Shown here piece after piece: positions 16,335 through 26,204 of a DNA stretch of 64,000 nucleotides. The notes beneath the pieces were generated by a model. The model saw only the letters and a program-made list of their open reading frames with translations, ran no database searches and was not told where the DNA came from. Both the position numbers and the translations under genes were made by a program. The DNA comes from Tetrapyrgos nigripes (taxonomy: Eukaryota > Basidiomycota > Agaricomycetes > Agaricales > Campanellaceae): NCBI GenBank assembly GCA_013368315.1, contig JAACJM010000019.1:682001-746000 (forward strand). The letters are read 5' to 3'. Numbering within the stretch: the first letter of the stretch is position 1; each line of letters starts with the position of its first letter.

Positions 16335-16950
16335 CACCTGTAGCTGCTAGTCTGATACATACATAAAGGACAGTTGACCATTTTATAGTATGCATCACAG
16401 TGGTCAACTAACCTAGGACCTAAAATCAAAGCAGGTTTGATCTATGTCTAGTCAGTTGACCATGCTCCCTTTCAAAGCCTGTCTCTGAAAAAGGGTAGTT
16501 AGGGTTAGGGTTGCCTATTATAGTAAAAGTAAAAACTCATGCCCCCCTTTCGAAGCCTGTCTCTGGGATAGGCTGGTTAGGGTTAGAGGTTAGGGTTTGT
16601 TAGGGTTAGCACTGCCTATAAAAAAAGTAAAAAACCATGCCCCCTCTTTCAAAGCCTGTCTCTGGAAAATGCTGGTTAGAGTTTGTGAATTATGCCTTTT
16701 GTTGCCTTATTACCATATTAGGCAACCCAGCAAGATAGTCTTTTGAACTGAAATTGCCAGACAGTGAAATTGTTTGATGCTGTTTGAGACATTTACACTT
16801 TGTTTGTATGTACAAATAAAAGCCTGATATGGCAGGTAGGCCAGAGCAGGTCATGCTTGTCCTGGGCTCTAGCTCAGTTGACCATCCCAATGCATACCAT
16901 AAAATGGTCAACTGTCCTCAATGGATGTATATATCTAGCAGCTAGAGCTG
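16335..16950. mobile_element. hAT-like MITE inserted in the hAT transposase
   Basis: The ends are diverged inverted copies: CACCTGTAGCTGCTAG at the left and, reversed, CAGCTCTAGCTGCTAG at the right. Homology continues inward through GGACAGTTGACCATTTTATA and ATGCAT. It is flanked by GTTGTCT at 16,328-16,334 and 16,951-16,957. The insertion separates transposase coding on either side (ESFTRQ on one side, QAAAQ on the other). Its interior carries the telomere-like array at 16,461-16,690. Confidence 0.75.
16461..16690. repeat. Tandem units with telomere-like TTAGGG motifs
   Basis: Three diverged tandem units of about 85 bp each contain CATGCCCCCTTTCAAAGCCTG, then GGTTAGGGTTAGGGTT or a variant, then CCTATA and GTAAAAAC. 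TTAGGG-type hexamers occur at about 16,499-16,512 and 16,575-16,608. They are interstitial and embedded in a MITE, so this is not a chromosome end. Confidence 0.75.
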
Positions 16951-17708
16951 GTTGTCTAGTGAAAGACTCTTTGATAGTTTCTTGGTGCTTCTCAATCTTG
17001 TCATCAAGTACAGCTTGAAATTTTGCATCAAGGGGGGCATGGCCTGCTGCAATGTCAATCTCCTGCTCAGTGATTGGGCCTTCTTGGTCTTTGAGCACCT
17101 CATAGAAGTTGTAGAGTTTCTGGAAGTTGCTTTTGAGGTGATTACAGAGGCCTGTGATGTGATAGTCAGGCCATAATGTTAACATATCATTTAACCAACC
17201 ATTCATCTTCTTTGTGATGGTAAGAATATGATGAGAACCATAGAGACATTGAGAATGCTTGTTGCCCTTCTCTCCAGCTTGGCCCTTTGAGTTGGCTGAG
17301 ACCTCTTTGAAGAATAAATAAATAGGGTTGGTTCACTTCACACCACCAAGACTCTGAAGTTATGTCAGTATTTAATGGATCTGTTTAAGCTAGAAATGCA
17401 TACTGCACTGGAAACTGTTCGTTGTGGCAGGTCCTCCTCATCCTCAACCTCCTCAACAGTTGCTGCCCTAGAAAGAGTACTCGTCTACAATTCCAGGTGT
17501 AAAAAAGCAAACGATAGGACAAAAAAGAAATGAATACAAACCCCAGCTGACTTAGATTGATTAATATTGTCCTTCTCCTTGTGTACATGTCTTTTCTTCT
17601 TCATGGGCTTGGAGGTTTTTGGTTTTGGAGGAAAAGTCTTTGCAGTGAGGACCACTGCATGCTAAGTGTAGGGAGGTAAGATCTCCTGAAGTTAAAAGAA
17701 AGACAATA

Positions 17709-17883
17709 CAGTCAAATACCTCATAATGAATAGTGTTGGGAGACAGCCCAAAGCTATTCATTATGGTGGTTATTTCTTATGATATATTTTTTTGGCTGTA
17801 AACATCAGTTTGGGAGAGCCAAAAGTGTATTCGTTATGACCAATTATTCATTATTACCTTATTCATTATGAGGTATTCTACTG
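17709..17883. mobile_element. Tc1/mariner-type MITE, 175 bp
   Basis: Ends CAGTCAAATACCTCATAAT and, reversed, CAGTAGAATACCTCATAAT form a 24-bp inverted repeat matching at 22 positions. TA dinucleotides (17,707-17,708 and 17,884-17,885) flank it, which is the Tc1/mariner target. It lies inside the N-terminal coding part of the hAT transposase. Confidence 0.75.
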
Positions 17884-18771
17884 TACATGCACCTCTTCAT
17901 TTGGAATGTCAGAAACTTGATCCTCCAATGAATCAGTTGATAGCCCATCATCCTCATAATTGCTCCCTTCTGAGCTATTGAACCCCTTCACAGGCTTCCC
18001 ATGCCTTTTTGTCTTGTGCTTCTTCATTTTTGGAGTGTCTTCTTCAGCTGCACCATCTTCGACAGCTTGTAACATCTTGCTATGTTTGTTGCGAGAGGGA
18101 CGAGTATCTCCAGGAAGAACGAATCAGTATGGACTTATACTAGCAGCAGTACTAGTAGTACTGGGTCCTGAGATTGGCTCCATGTCATCAACATTGTTGT
18201 AAAACACAATTTCAGATGTGTCTTTCAGAGACCCATCTGGATTGACAGCACACTGAGAATTGGCCATGTTAGAGAGGTCCAAATAGAGCACAAGAGTAAG
18301 CAATGCTGGTCAAATGGAGAAGCAGAAACAAACTCCAGACATTGCAAAATCCTAACTTTTGCCTCTATCATACCCTCTGGACCTTTCTTGAGTAGTTCAG
18401 GCAGTGATTAAACGATAGGATGTATATAAAAGCAGACTGTATGAAGCCAAGTTTAAGTGCACAACACAGTGTACTGGCAGGAGACGAAAAGACAATGTGA
18501 AAGTACAGCTGTGCATGTGAAGTACATGTCATACATCAGCTGCTAAAGCCACTCTCCAGCTTGTCTCAGTGCCTCTTTGGCTCCTGCTTGATCCTCCTCA
18601 AAAACAGTTATCCCATACACTGTATGGTATAGTATTACAGTCATTAGTATGATCAATTACAGTGGGTACCCATACAGTATCATACCATATTTTTCTGTGC
18701 CAGAGGTCCAGTATGGTATGGGTCTGTATCCGTTATACAGTACTGGTACGGTGTGGAGCCCTACATGGAAA

Positions 18772-19476
18772 CCACAAAGAAGTTTTATTGTCAAAAGATA
18801 TTGGATAACAATAGGTGTTTTCATCAAAGATCCATGTGCTTATCAGCAGACATGGAAACATATTTAGAAACAAAAAGAAGACTAGTTTTCGGATACTGTA
18901 GTATTTCGACTGTATGACTGGCCACTTTGATGTGTGACACGATACTTTTGTTCCATGACATGACCTAATTACTATATTTGGAAAGTTGCCAGCATTGCCA
19001 GTGCTCTCATGGCCCTTTTTTAGTAATAAAACACTCAAAAAAGCCTCTGTGATGTGTTACTCAATACCAAATTGACCATAACTGAGGGGCTAGTCATGTG
19101 GCTGAAATACTACAGTACATTTTCCAGCTAGTCCAAATCATAAAAATTTCAGCAAGAGGATATTCAGTGTTACTGTGGCTTACGCTGAAGAGAAGCTGAG
19201 CGACTGATCAGCATAAGCCGAATACACATAAGTACACACAGATATATTTACTCAATACTGTTTCAATGGTCCAGCTATCATCCTCAACACATTTGTCATT
19301 CTGGGACCCTTTTCAGTGGGCAAGTTGACATTTCCTTGTAAACCAAGCTGCCTGATGTTCTGACATACCATTTACCTGTACACCCATCAGGGAGTCATCA
19401 GCTATCTGCAGCACTCCTCCCTTGAAATGGAGCTGAGGTGACAGGGGTGTGTGGCTTATTCAAAAATGTCTGGTCA
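18772..19476. other. Flank of the hAT element, nothing recognised
   Basis: About 700 bp between the hAT TSD and the next MITE. AT-rich, with no coding pattern, terminal repeat or tandem repeat that I can support. Confidence 0.5.
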
Positions 19477-19484
19477 GGATGCTC

Positions 19485-19811
19485 CAGTGTTCTCCTTAAG
19501 GCATAAGGCCTTAAAAATTTTAAGCCTTAATGCCCTTAAATTTAAGGCTTAAAAGATCTGTTGGGTGTCTTTAAGGGCTTAAAAGCAAACTGAAAACCCT
19601 CAGCTAAGTGCTGGGTAGAAGGAAGAGGTAGCTTGTCAACCTCAGAGGAGGTGAAGGAGGTGGAGAAGCTAGCTTTGCATTGGTATACTTTGAGTGCTTT
19701 TGCTGCTTGCATACCTCCTGTGTCTCCTTCCTCAGTCATCCATTGAGGACCTCTTAAGCCTTAAAAAAAGCCCTTAAATTTAAGGGTTTAAGGCCTTAAA
19801 AGTGAACACTG
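19485..19811. mobile_element. hAT MITE, 327 bp, perfect 8-bp TSD
   Basis: The element begins CAGTGTTC and ends GAACACTG. GGATGCTC is duplicated exactly at 19,477-19,484 and 19,812-19,819. The terminal arms are rich in palindromic TTAAGCCTTAA / CCCTTAAATTTAAGGG tracts, so the DNA can fold extensively. No coding capacity is visible. Confidence 0.88.
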
Positions 19812-19944
19812 GGATGCTCACCTCAATTCCCTCGAGCTTGTTGATCCTATGGAGCTCTGCAGTAGTCCAAAGTGCTGATGTTCTGTCTCATAGTGCAACT
19901 TCCCTTTGTTTCACTTGTCTCATACAACACTCCACGTCCTTAGG

Positions 19945-20796
19945 ATGCTCAAGAAGGATGACCCCAAAGGTGAACTCGCTGCTGCTGCTGACGAGCAGCT
20001 ATCTTTTATTGTGAGTTCTCTGTTTTACCTCTCATTATTTATTCTGGCAGCATTGTTCATCTATTGATGCCCAGCATGACCTGGACTATTCCCTCCTTCA
20101 TAATGGGTCAGCTTTTCCAGATTGGGTGCATCATGTCCAGGACATGGCACTAGACCTGCTTATCACAGTCTTTCCCACCCATTGTACTGCCAAAGCCAGA
20201 GCTACCAATACAGTTTGCAACCTCTCATGGCTTACAGTTTCTGGCCATAAGGCTGTCACTGATCTGGATAACCCATGGAATCATGACAAGGCCTTACCTA
20301 TCCCAGCAAATCTTGTAAGTCTCTTTTTGCCTTCTTGTTTAAATCCTTCACTGATTTTTACCACTTTTATTAAGGTTGACACTCCCATGTATACTAGTGA
20401 GGAGGCTCCTGCTAGTACACCTGCCAGTCTGAGTACTTCAAGTGCTCAAACACCAGTGCTAGTGCACCTGGTATAGTGCTGCCAGTGGCTAACACTATTT
20501 CTTTAGTGAGTCTTTCCTCTTTTTCCTTCATCTTTCACCCATTCACCACTAGTTTTGCTAGCCGCACAAAAAGGTTGTCAAGAAAGTTGAGGTGGTGCTC
20601 CCAAAGTGCCTTTCTCACAAATCTAAGGCTGATGACATAAGTTTTTATTTCTACTTGGCCTCTAATGTGTTATAATATAACCTCTTTGATTAGTAGGATA
20701 CTGTCCCTTCAACCCCTGCTTGTCCACAAAAACAAGTTCGTTTCCTCAGTCCAACTACACTGCCTGCACCACCAGTACCTCCAGTGTCAAGGTTAT
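19945..20796 (+). pseudogene. Uncharacterised multi-exon gene, 5' part
   Basis: A candidate start at 19,945 (MLKKDDPKGELAAAADEQLSF) is followed by a short intron (donor GTGAGT at about 20,011) and an exon reading HCSSIDAQHDLDYSLLHNGS and DLDNPWNHDKALPIPANL up to about 20,312. Further S/T/P-rich exons include VDTPMYTSEEAPASTPAS and KQVRFLSPTTLPAPPVPP. I do not recognise the family. The frame closes at about 20,476, implying a frameshift or unrecognised intron. The coding pattern ends abruptly at about 20,796 where the gypsy element starts; a plausible continuation resumes at about 26,137. This looks like a gene split by insertions. Confidence 0.5.
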
Positions 20797-21762
20797 TGAT
20801 ACACTCAAATAACCATCCAAGTCACTCAATATGAAGACAGATATAAAGTGATAGATTGAGAGATAGAGATAGAGGAAAAGAGACAAGTAAGCTGACTAGG
20901 CTCTACACTGTGTAATAGTAGTATGGAGTGGAGACGGAGTAAATGAACTAAAGGATTAGCTAGAATGTCTAGTGGTTTATATAGAAGAGTAATGAATAAG
21001 TGATAGGAAAAACATAGGAGAAATAGGAGAAACATAGGAGAAAGTGGAGAAATGTAGGAGAAAGATAGGATCAATAGAATGGAAGATTGATTGATAGTTA
21101 TTATAGAGTTTGACAGGTTGTTAAGTCTGGGCAGATCCTAGTGCTAGGAAACACTATGGACCTGGGCAGAGGTCTATGGGGAAGAATGGAATGATAATAG
21201 ATCCAGACGGAACCAGACAGGAAGAGGATAGACTGGAAGAGAGAGGATCCAGTCAGAACAACCAGGAAGTCAAGACAGAAGGTTAATGGCACTATTGGTA
21301 CCACCTCACTAGTTGTCTAATCGGAATCCATCAGAAAAGATAGGAGACCAGCTAAATCGATTTTAGACTTAAGCTATCTACTACAAAATTGCTAGCTTAA
21401 GTACTATATTGGAAGTATACGGAATGAGATAGGGAATTATTGGAAATGAATATGGAAACTACTGGAAAAGGTAAAGACAAAGGGAAACACTCAATTTGCT
21501 ATCATCGTGTGGAAACCCTTTGGAAAGAAAAGGAAGGGGAGCACAAGGTGCTATGAGATATGAAGCAGAAATGATGAGAAGTATGAATGTGAGCTGTCCA
21601 GTTAGTATCTGATATGAGTCAGATAGGATCCGATGGGAAATGTAAACTCAATGGATCTGTGGCAACTCAGAAATGAATCGGAAATGAAATGGAATAAAAG
21701 GGAAGAGTTGGAAAGGAGTCAGAAGTGATCAGAAGGAGTTATGGAAAAGCATAAGCTTTACA
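20797..21762 (-). repeat. 3' LTR of the gypsy element
   Basis: On the minus strand it starts TGTAAAGCTTATGC beside the polypurine tract, contains a TATAAACC box at about 20,980, and runs to about 20,797 (ending CTTGACA). The part from 21,762 to 21,288 is closely similar to 25,993-25,563. The lower boundary is inferred from where the interrupted gene's sequence stops. Confidence 0.65.
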
Positions 21763-21830
21763 GTATCCCCCTCTTAGGCCTCAAGCCCTTGAGAGGTATG
21801 GAAAAGAATAGGGTCCATAAGGAAATGAAG

Positions 21831-24206
21831 TTATGGAACAATAGAAATAAAAATAGGAAAAGAATGGGGATTACCAGATCTGGGAAACAAATTCGGAACC
21901 ATGATTGGAAGTGACATGGTTAGGAACACCATGTTTAGAGAAGATGTGGAGAACAAAGAGTTCCATGAGTTGTTCCAAGGTGATAGTGTCATGGGTAGGA
22001 ATGAAAATTCTCTGTTTGGATACTCGGTCCACAATTACCAGGATCACTGTGAATCCATTGGAATCCAGTAGTTGCTCAATAAAATCCATGGAAATTGAAT
22101 CCCAAGGCTGGACCAGAACCGGAAGGGGTTTGAGCAGACCGTATGGGTGATGTTGTCTAGGCTTGTTGCAACCACAAACCATACAGGAAGACACATAGTC
22201 CCAGATGAATTCCCAGATCTTTGGCCAAGTGTAATGCTGTCAGATAAGATCAAGAGTCCAGTTCTGTCTGAAGTGTCCCGCAAGTGCATAGTTGCTGCAG
22301 GAATGAATATCCTGTTGTCTAAGTGTAGAAGCCATCAGGATGCTTCTGGATCCTGAGCAAGTTTAAGACCAGCTTGTGATTCTGGGTTGGAGGCATAGGA
22401 TTCCCAAATAGTGGAATGGAGTTGCTCGATATCCATGATGACTGATGCATGGAGCATAGGGCCTTCCAGGAAAGAGGCTTGGAGCGACTCAGAAAGTTGT
22501 TCGTGAGTAAAGACTGGATGGAAGTTCTGTGGATTGACCTTGGCATAGCCACTATCCTCCTCTTTTGGGTAGACGTCCCACTGTCTAGTAAGAGAATCTG
22601 GTTTGGCACCCAATTTACCTGGTCGGAACTGGATAATGAGATTAAATCCAGAAAGATACTTGGACCACCATACTTGATGTCGAGTAAGAATTTTGGCGGT
22701 TGAAAAATATTCCAAATTCTTGTGATCTGTGACAACGTCAATAGGGGATCTGGAGCCTTCCAGGTAATACCACCAAATATGGAATGCTTCAAAGATTGCG
22801 AGCAATTCCTTATTGTGGACATTGTAATTGAGTTCGGCAGCACAGAGGGTGTGGGAATGGAATGTGATGGGATGGATTTCACTGGAATCATATTGGAGGG
22901 AAAGGATCGCTGCAATAGCATAGTCAGAAGCATTGGTTTTGACAATAATCTGCTGGTTTGGTACCCAATGACCAAGGACTGGAGTGGAAGTGAAAGCGTG
23001 CTTAAGGTATTCAAAGGATTGTTGGCATGCCGGGGTCCATTTCCATGGGATAGCTTTTCAGGTAAGATGGGTGAGGGGTACAATGATGTCAGAATAATTA
23101 TAAATGAACTGCCTGTAAAATTACAGAATCCGAGGAAAGACTGTATATCCCAGACTTTCTGAGGGATGGGCCAGTCCAGAATAGTGTGGATTTTAGTGGT
23201 ATCCATCGTAAGACCCTCAGGAGAGAGAATGTAGCCTAGGTACTCCATGGTATCAATGGATTGACGAAGAGTCTGTGCTTGCAGAGCTGGCAGAACACTT
23301 CACGTACTTGCTTCTGGTGATCCTCCTCGTTTTCCGAGTAAATCAGGATGTCGTCCAGATAAACAATGACGGTAATGTCAAGGAGATCCTTGAATATATT
23401 GTTGATAAAACACTGGAAAGCAGCGGGAGCATTACTGAGACCAAAAGGCATCACTTTCCATTCGAAGGAACCGTAGTGGGTCCAGAAAGTGGTTTTCCAT
23501 TTGTCTCCCTCGGCAATGCAAACCAAGTGGTAAGCATGATGTAAGTCCAACTTGGTATAGATTTTCATGTGCCTAGGAGTGTCTAAAAGCTCGTAAATGA
23601 GTGGAAGCAGGTACCTATCCTTCTTTGTGATGTCATTGAGGCCACAGAAATCAACACAGAGCTGAAGCTCTCCATTTTTCTTTTTCACAAAGAGGACCAG
23701 AGCTGCAAAGGAAGAGGACAAGGGTTTAATAAAACCCATGGCAAGATGTTTATTGACAAATTTTTGTAATTCCCCTAGTTCCCGATCAGATACTGGATAA
23801 ATCCAGGTGACTGGTGGAGGTGCACCATTGACCAAATCAATTTTGAGATTGTAGGGACAATGTGGAGCCAGTTTATCTGAGAGTCCTTTGTCCAAAACGT
23901 CGGAAAAGTCAGCTAGATACTTGAGAGCCTTCAGATTGGGCTTGGCTTCCGAGTTTGATGTAGATGTGGCCTGAGCCTGTACCTCTGGTTCTGGATTGAG
24001 TCAGAGAACCATCGGATCCAGCTGATCTTGTTTACGAAAGCTGCTGCTCCAATGATAGTGATATGGGTGTCATCAACGGAAGACGCCATTTGCATGATGG
24101 AAACACGTCGGACCCGAGCAGAAGTCTTATTGGGGTTTTTGGAAAAGGATAAAGACGAATCCGGGTGGAACCGGTAGTCTCTGAGATCGAAGTGTAAGGA
24201 AGACAC
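21831..24206 (-). pseudogene. pol: Gypsy pol (protease region, RT, RNase H, partial integrase)
   Basis: The stretch FDLRDYRFHPDSSLSFSKN and IGAAAFVN (24,206-23,931) belongs to the protease/linker region. The RT core at 23,895-23,236 shows CVDFCGLNDITKKDRYLLP, KLDLHHAYHLVCI and VIVYLDDILIYS with the catalytic DD. The RT thumb begins EYLGYILSPEGLTMD, and the RNase H part contains VVTDHKNLEYF and WSKYLSGFNLIIQFRPGKL in other frames. Integrase is represented by the zinc-binding part (CMVCGCNK), DSISMDFIEQL and FSKHGVPNHVTSNHGSEF, then stops at about 21,870 shortly before the polypurine tract, so the integrase C-terminus is missing. Several frameshifts separate the pieces; no polyprotein can be made. 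Confidence 0.85.
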
Positions 24207-24228
24207 GGAATGGAATCCGTTAAGACGG

Positions 24229-24702
24229 TACTATGTTGTCTGAAGTCGGATGAAGTTAGGAGACCAGCTAATTCAATTTTGCACTTAAGCTATCTACTAC
24301 AAAGTTGCTAGTTTAAGTACTACTTCGGAAACTATCGGAATGAAGAGGAGTAAGATAGGGATGGTTCGGAAATAAAGGAAAAGCACATGGTGCTATTGGA
24401 GATGGATGGAGTACTGCGGAACGAAGTGGAAACAAAGTGGAAACCAAGTGGAACGGATTGGAGATGAAGTGGAGTAAGTTTGGAGATTAGATACGAGCTG
24501 TCCAGTAGTTATCTGAAATGGATCATGGGCTCCCAGATGGGATCCGTTGTGGAGATTAATAGTGGAGCTCGGATATGAAATCGGAAATGAATGATCGGAA
24601 AGTGTTCGGGATGGAAGGGAATGAAGTTCGAAATAAAAGAAAGAGAAGTTCAGAAAAGAATTGGATGCGATCGGAAAGATGTACGGAAGCATAGATATTA
24701 CA
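24229..24702 (-). repeat. Third, diverged LTR fragment between gag and pol
   Basis: On the minus strand it begins TGTAATATCTATGCTTCCG at 24,702. It shares with the outer LTRs the block GGAGACCAGCTAA, CTTAAGCTATCTACTACAAA and TTGCTAG in the same order, but is otherwise different. It interrupts the element after the gag C-terminus, so it is either an LTR insertion or the junction of two related elements. The lower boundary is approximate. Confidence 0.6.
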
Positions 24703-24734
24703 GATAGGAATATATGGGTTCGTTTGACCAGGGA

Positions 24735-25562
24735 GGTTTCTTGGAGCAAGTGGATGGCTTTGAAGCCAGAAGTGGTGTGGAAACCATGGGACCTGGGTTA
24801 GTGACAGGTGGCGACACACAGGGTCCAGAGCTTGGAAAGACAAAGAGCCCAAAGATTTTCCAGATCCATCATTTCCACCTGAACCCTTTCCGTCACTGTT
24901 ACCCTTGCCCCCAGTTCGTGTTTCTCGCTTCTTTTTGGCTTGACGACACCAGTAACAGGAATCAATGTGGAGGACTTGGGCTTTAAAGCAGAAGAGTCGT
25001 TCCTCCTCAGAGACGAGGGAAAGAGCATCCTTGATGCGGGGAGCTAAACCCTTCTTGAAGAAGTGTTGGAGGGAATGCTCATCCCATGCAACCTGGGACG
25101 CAAGTTGCTGGAAGGAGACACAATACTTTGTGGCCCGATCAGAATCCTTCATATGAAGGTTTTCCAGTCGGTCCTCAGCATCTCCGACCTCATCGTAAAC
25201 CCTGAAATTATCCTTCAACTCCTTGATAAAAATAGTGAAGTCTAGAGTCCAAGGAGCGGGATCCTTGGGATCCAGGTTGAGGATATCCAGCTCGAAAAAT
25301 TCAAGCGTAGTACCGGAGAGGTAGGAAAGTGTGAAGCTGATCTTAGCAGCATTGGTGGAATATGCATAGGGACGATTCTGGATGAGGAAAGGACGGAGCT
25401 TCTTTGGATCAGATCGGTTGAAGGTATTGGGCTTCTTGACGTTGGTTTTCTCATTTGATCCAGGTGTGAGTCTTCTGAGAACATCGCTGAAACTTTGGAG
25501 CACAGTAATGAATTGTGCTCGCTCCTCATTGGAATCAGAATCATCATCATCGTCACCACCAC
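24735..25562 (-). pseudogene. gag: Gypsy gag, truncated at the N-terminus
   Basis: An acidic lead (GGDDDDDSDSNEERAQF) is followed by NTFNRSDPKKLRPFLIQ, SFTLSYLSGTTLEFFE and DEHSLQHFFKKGLAPRIKDA, the pattern of a Retrotrans_gag capsid domain. A zinc-knuckle-like CYWCRQ region and a Gly/Ser/Lys-rich tail follow. The open frame begins right at the LTR junction (25,563), so the start codon and first residues were lost, and it runs into the third LTR fragment at 24,702. Confidence 0.75.
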
Positions 25563-25993
25563 GGCACTATTGGTACCACCTTGCTAGTTGTCTAATTGGA
25601 ATCCATTGGAAAAGATAGGAGACCAGCTAAATTGAGTTTAGACTTAAGCTATCTACTACAAAGTTGCTAGCTTAAGTACTATATCAGAAGTATACGGAAT
25701 GAGATAGAGAATTATCAGAAATGAATATGGAAACTACTGGAAACACTCAATTTGCTATCATCATGTGGAAACCCTTTGGAAAGAAAAGGAAGGGGAGCAC
25801 AAGGTGCTATGAGATATGAAGCAGAAATGATGAGAAGTATGAATGTGAGCTGTCTGGTTAGTATCTGATATGAGTCAGATAGGATCCAATGGGAAATGTA
25901 AACTAAATGGATTTGTGGCAACTCAGAAATGAATCAGAAATGAATCAGAAATGAAATGGAATGAAAGGGAAGAGTCAGAAAGGAGGCTTTACA
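25563..25993 (-). repeat. Truncated 5' LTR of the gypsy element
   Basis: Closely similar to 21,288-21,762 (shared blocks include GGCACTATTGGTACCACC and GAAACCCTTTGGAAAG). The R-U5 portion found in the left copy is missing, and the LTR abuts gag. Confidence 0.8.
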
Positions 25994-26099
25994 CAGGTTC
26001 TATAAGGTTCAAAGTCGGTAATATAAGGAAATGCAATAGACGAATGGTCAGAAAATGGGTTCAATAATGAAGTAGAGGAGGAAGGAGGACAAAGAACTG

Positions 26100-26204
26100 T
26101 AGCAGTTCATGACATCCAGTACCATCTTCACCTGAGGTTATCCGGGCCAGGCTGGAGATGTTTCCTCCTGTGCAACCAGTGCAAGTGTTGGATCATCTCA
26201 TCAT
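26100..26204 (+). pseudogene. Uncharacterised gene, exon fragment between two insertions
   Basis: From about 26,137 the frame reads VIRARLEMFPPVQPVQVLDH and runs into the left TSD of the hAT element. Skipping the element (26,205-28,491) and one TSD copy, the frame continues without a stop into ITSDDDQLAWVGDHSP at 28,498. This fragment is therefore the left half of an exon cut by the hAT insertion. Confidence 0.6.

Larger units (their letters stand above)
13075..18267 (-). pseudogene. Degenerate hAT transposase
   Basis: The gene reads from an ATG at 18,267 (MANSQCAVNPDGSLKDT) to about 13,075. A basic N-terminal region (KMKKHKTKRHGKPVKG) is followed by hAT landmarks in order: LVKWIVACNQPFTEVD and LHIPKQDAIQCKVFKLGEET (about 16,080-16,224), a catalytic-region SIDAWTSSNQYPFLAIVTHY (about 15,930-16,000), LEGEHSGENMAEAVWKTLEL (about 15,780-15,845), and the C-terminal dimerisation domain with KWWQ, FPNLYCLALDVFSIPG (13,265-13,345) and VEHVFSGGHDTIS (13,140-13,195) across an intron. 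It is broken: an early stop follows the first roughly 50 codons, and insertions lie in coding sequence at 16,335-16,950 and 17,709-17,883. No functional product is expected. Confidence 0.8.
10802..18763 (-). mobile_element. hAT DNA transposon, 7.96 kb, with nested insertions
   Basis: Both ends carry the inverted repeat TAGGGCTCCACACCGT (10,802-10,817 and, reversed, 18,748-18,763). The element is flanked by a perfect 8-bp duplication CATGGAAA at 10,794-10,801 and 18,764-18,771. An 8-bp TSD is the hallmark of hAT insertion. Copies of a CCAGTACTGGTATGG-like motif lie inside each end, as expected of subterminal transposase-binding sites. The transposase reads leftwards inside. At least three smaller elements (11,309-11,553, 16,335-16,950 and 17,709-17,883) have inserted into it, which partly explains its size. 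The coding region is damaged, so this copy should not move by itself. Confidence 0.9.
20797..25993 (-). mobile_element. Mosaic, defective Ty3/gypsy retrotransposon
   Basis: On the minus strand the order is LTR, gag, LTR-like fragment, protease/RT/RNase H, partial integrase, polypurine tract, LTR: the gypsy gene order. The outer LTR copies match over 25,563-25,993 and 21,288-21,762. Both start TGTAAAGC, and a polypurine tract AAGAGGGGGATAC (21,775-21,763) lies directly before the left copy. The left LTR extends to about 20,797, whereas the right copy is cut at 25,563 and joins gag directly, so its R-U5 and the primer-binding site are gone. Many frameshifts disrupt pol. The outer left edge and TSD are not certain. 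Confidence 0.8.

Noticed and set aside
16496..16620. Chromosome end or telomere
   Set aside because: The TTAGGG units are few, diverged, internal and inside a MITE with matching flanks.
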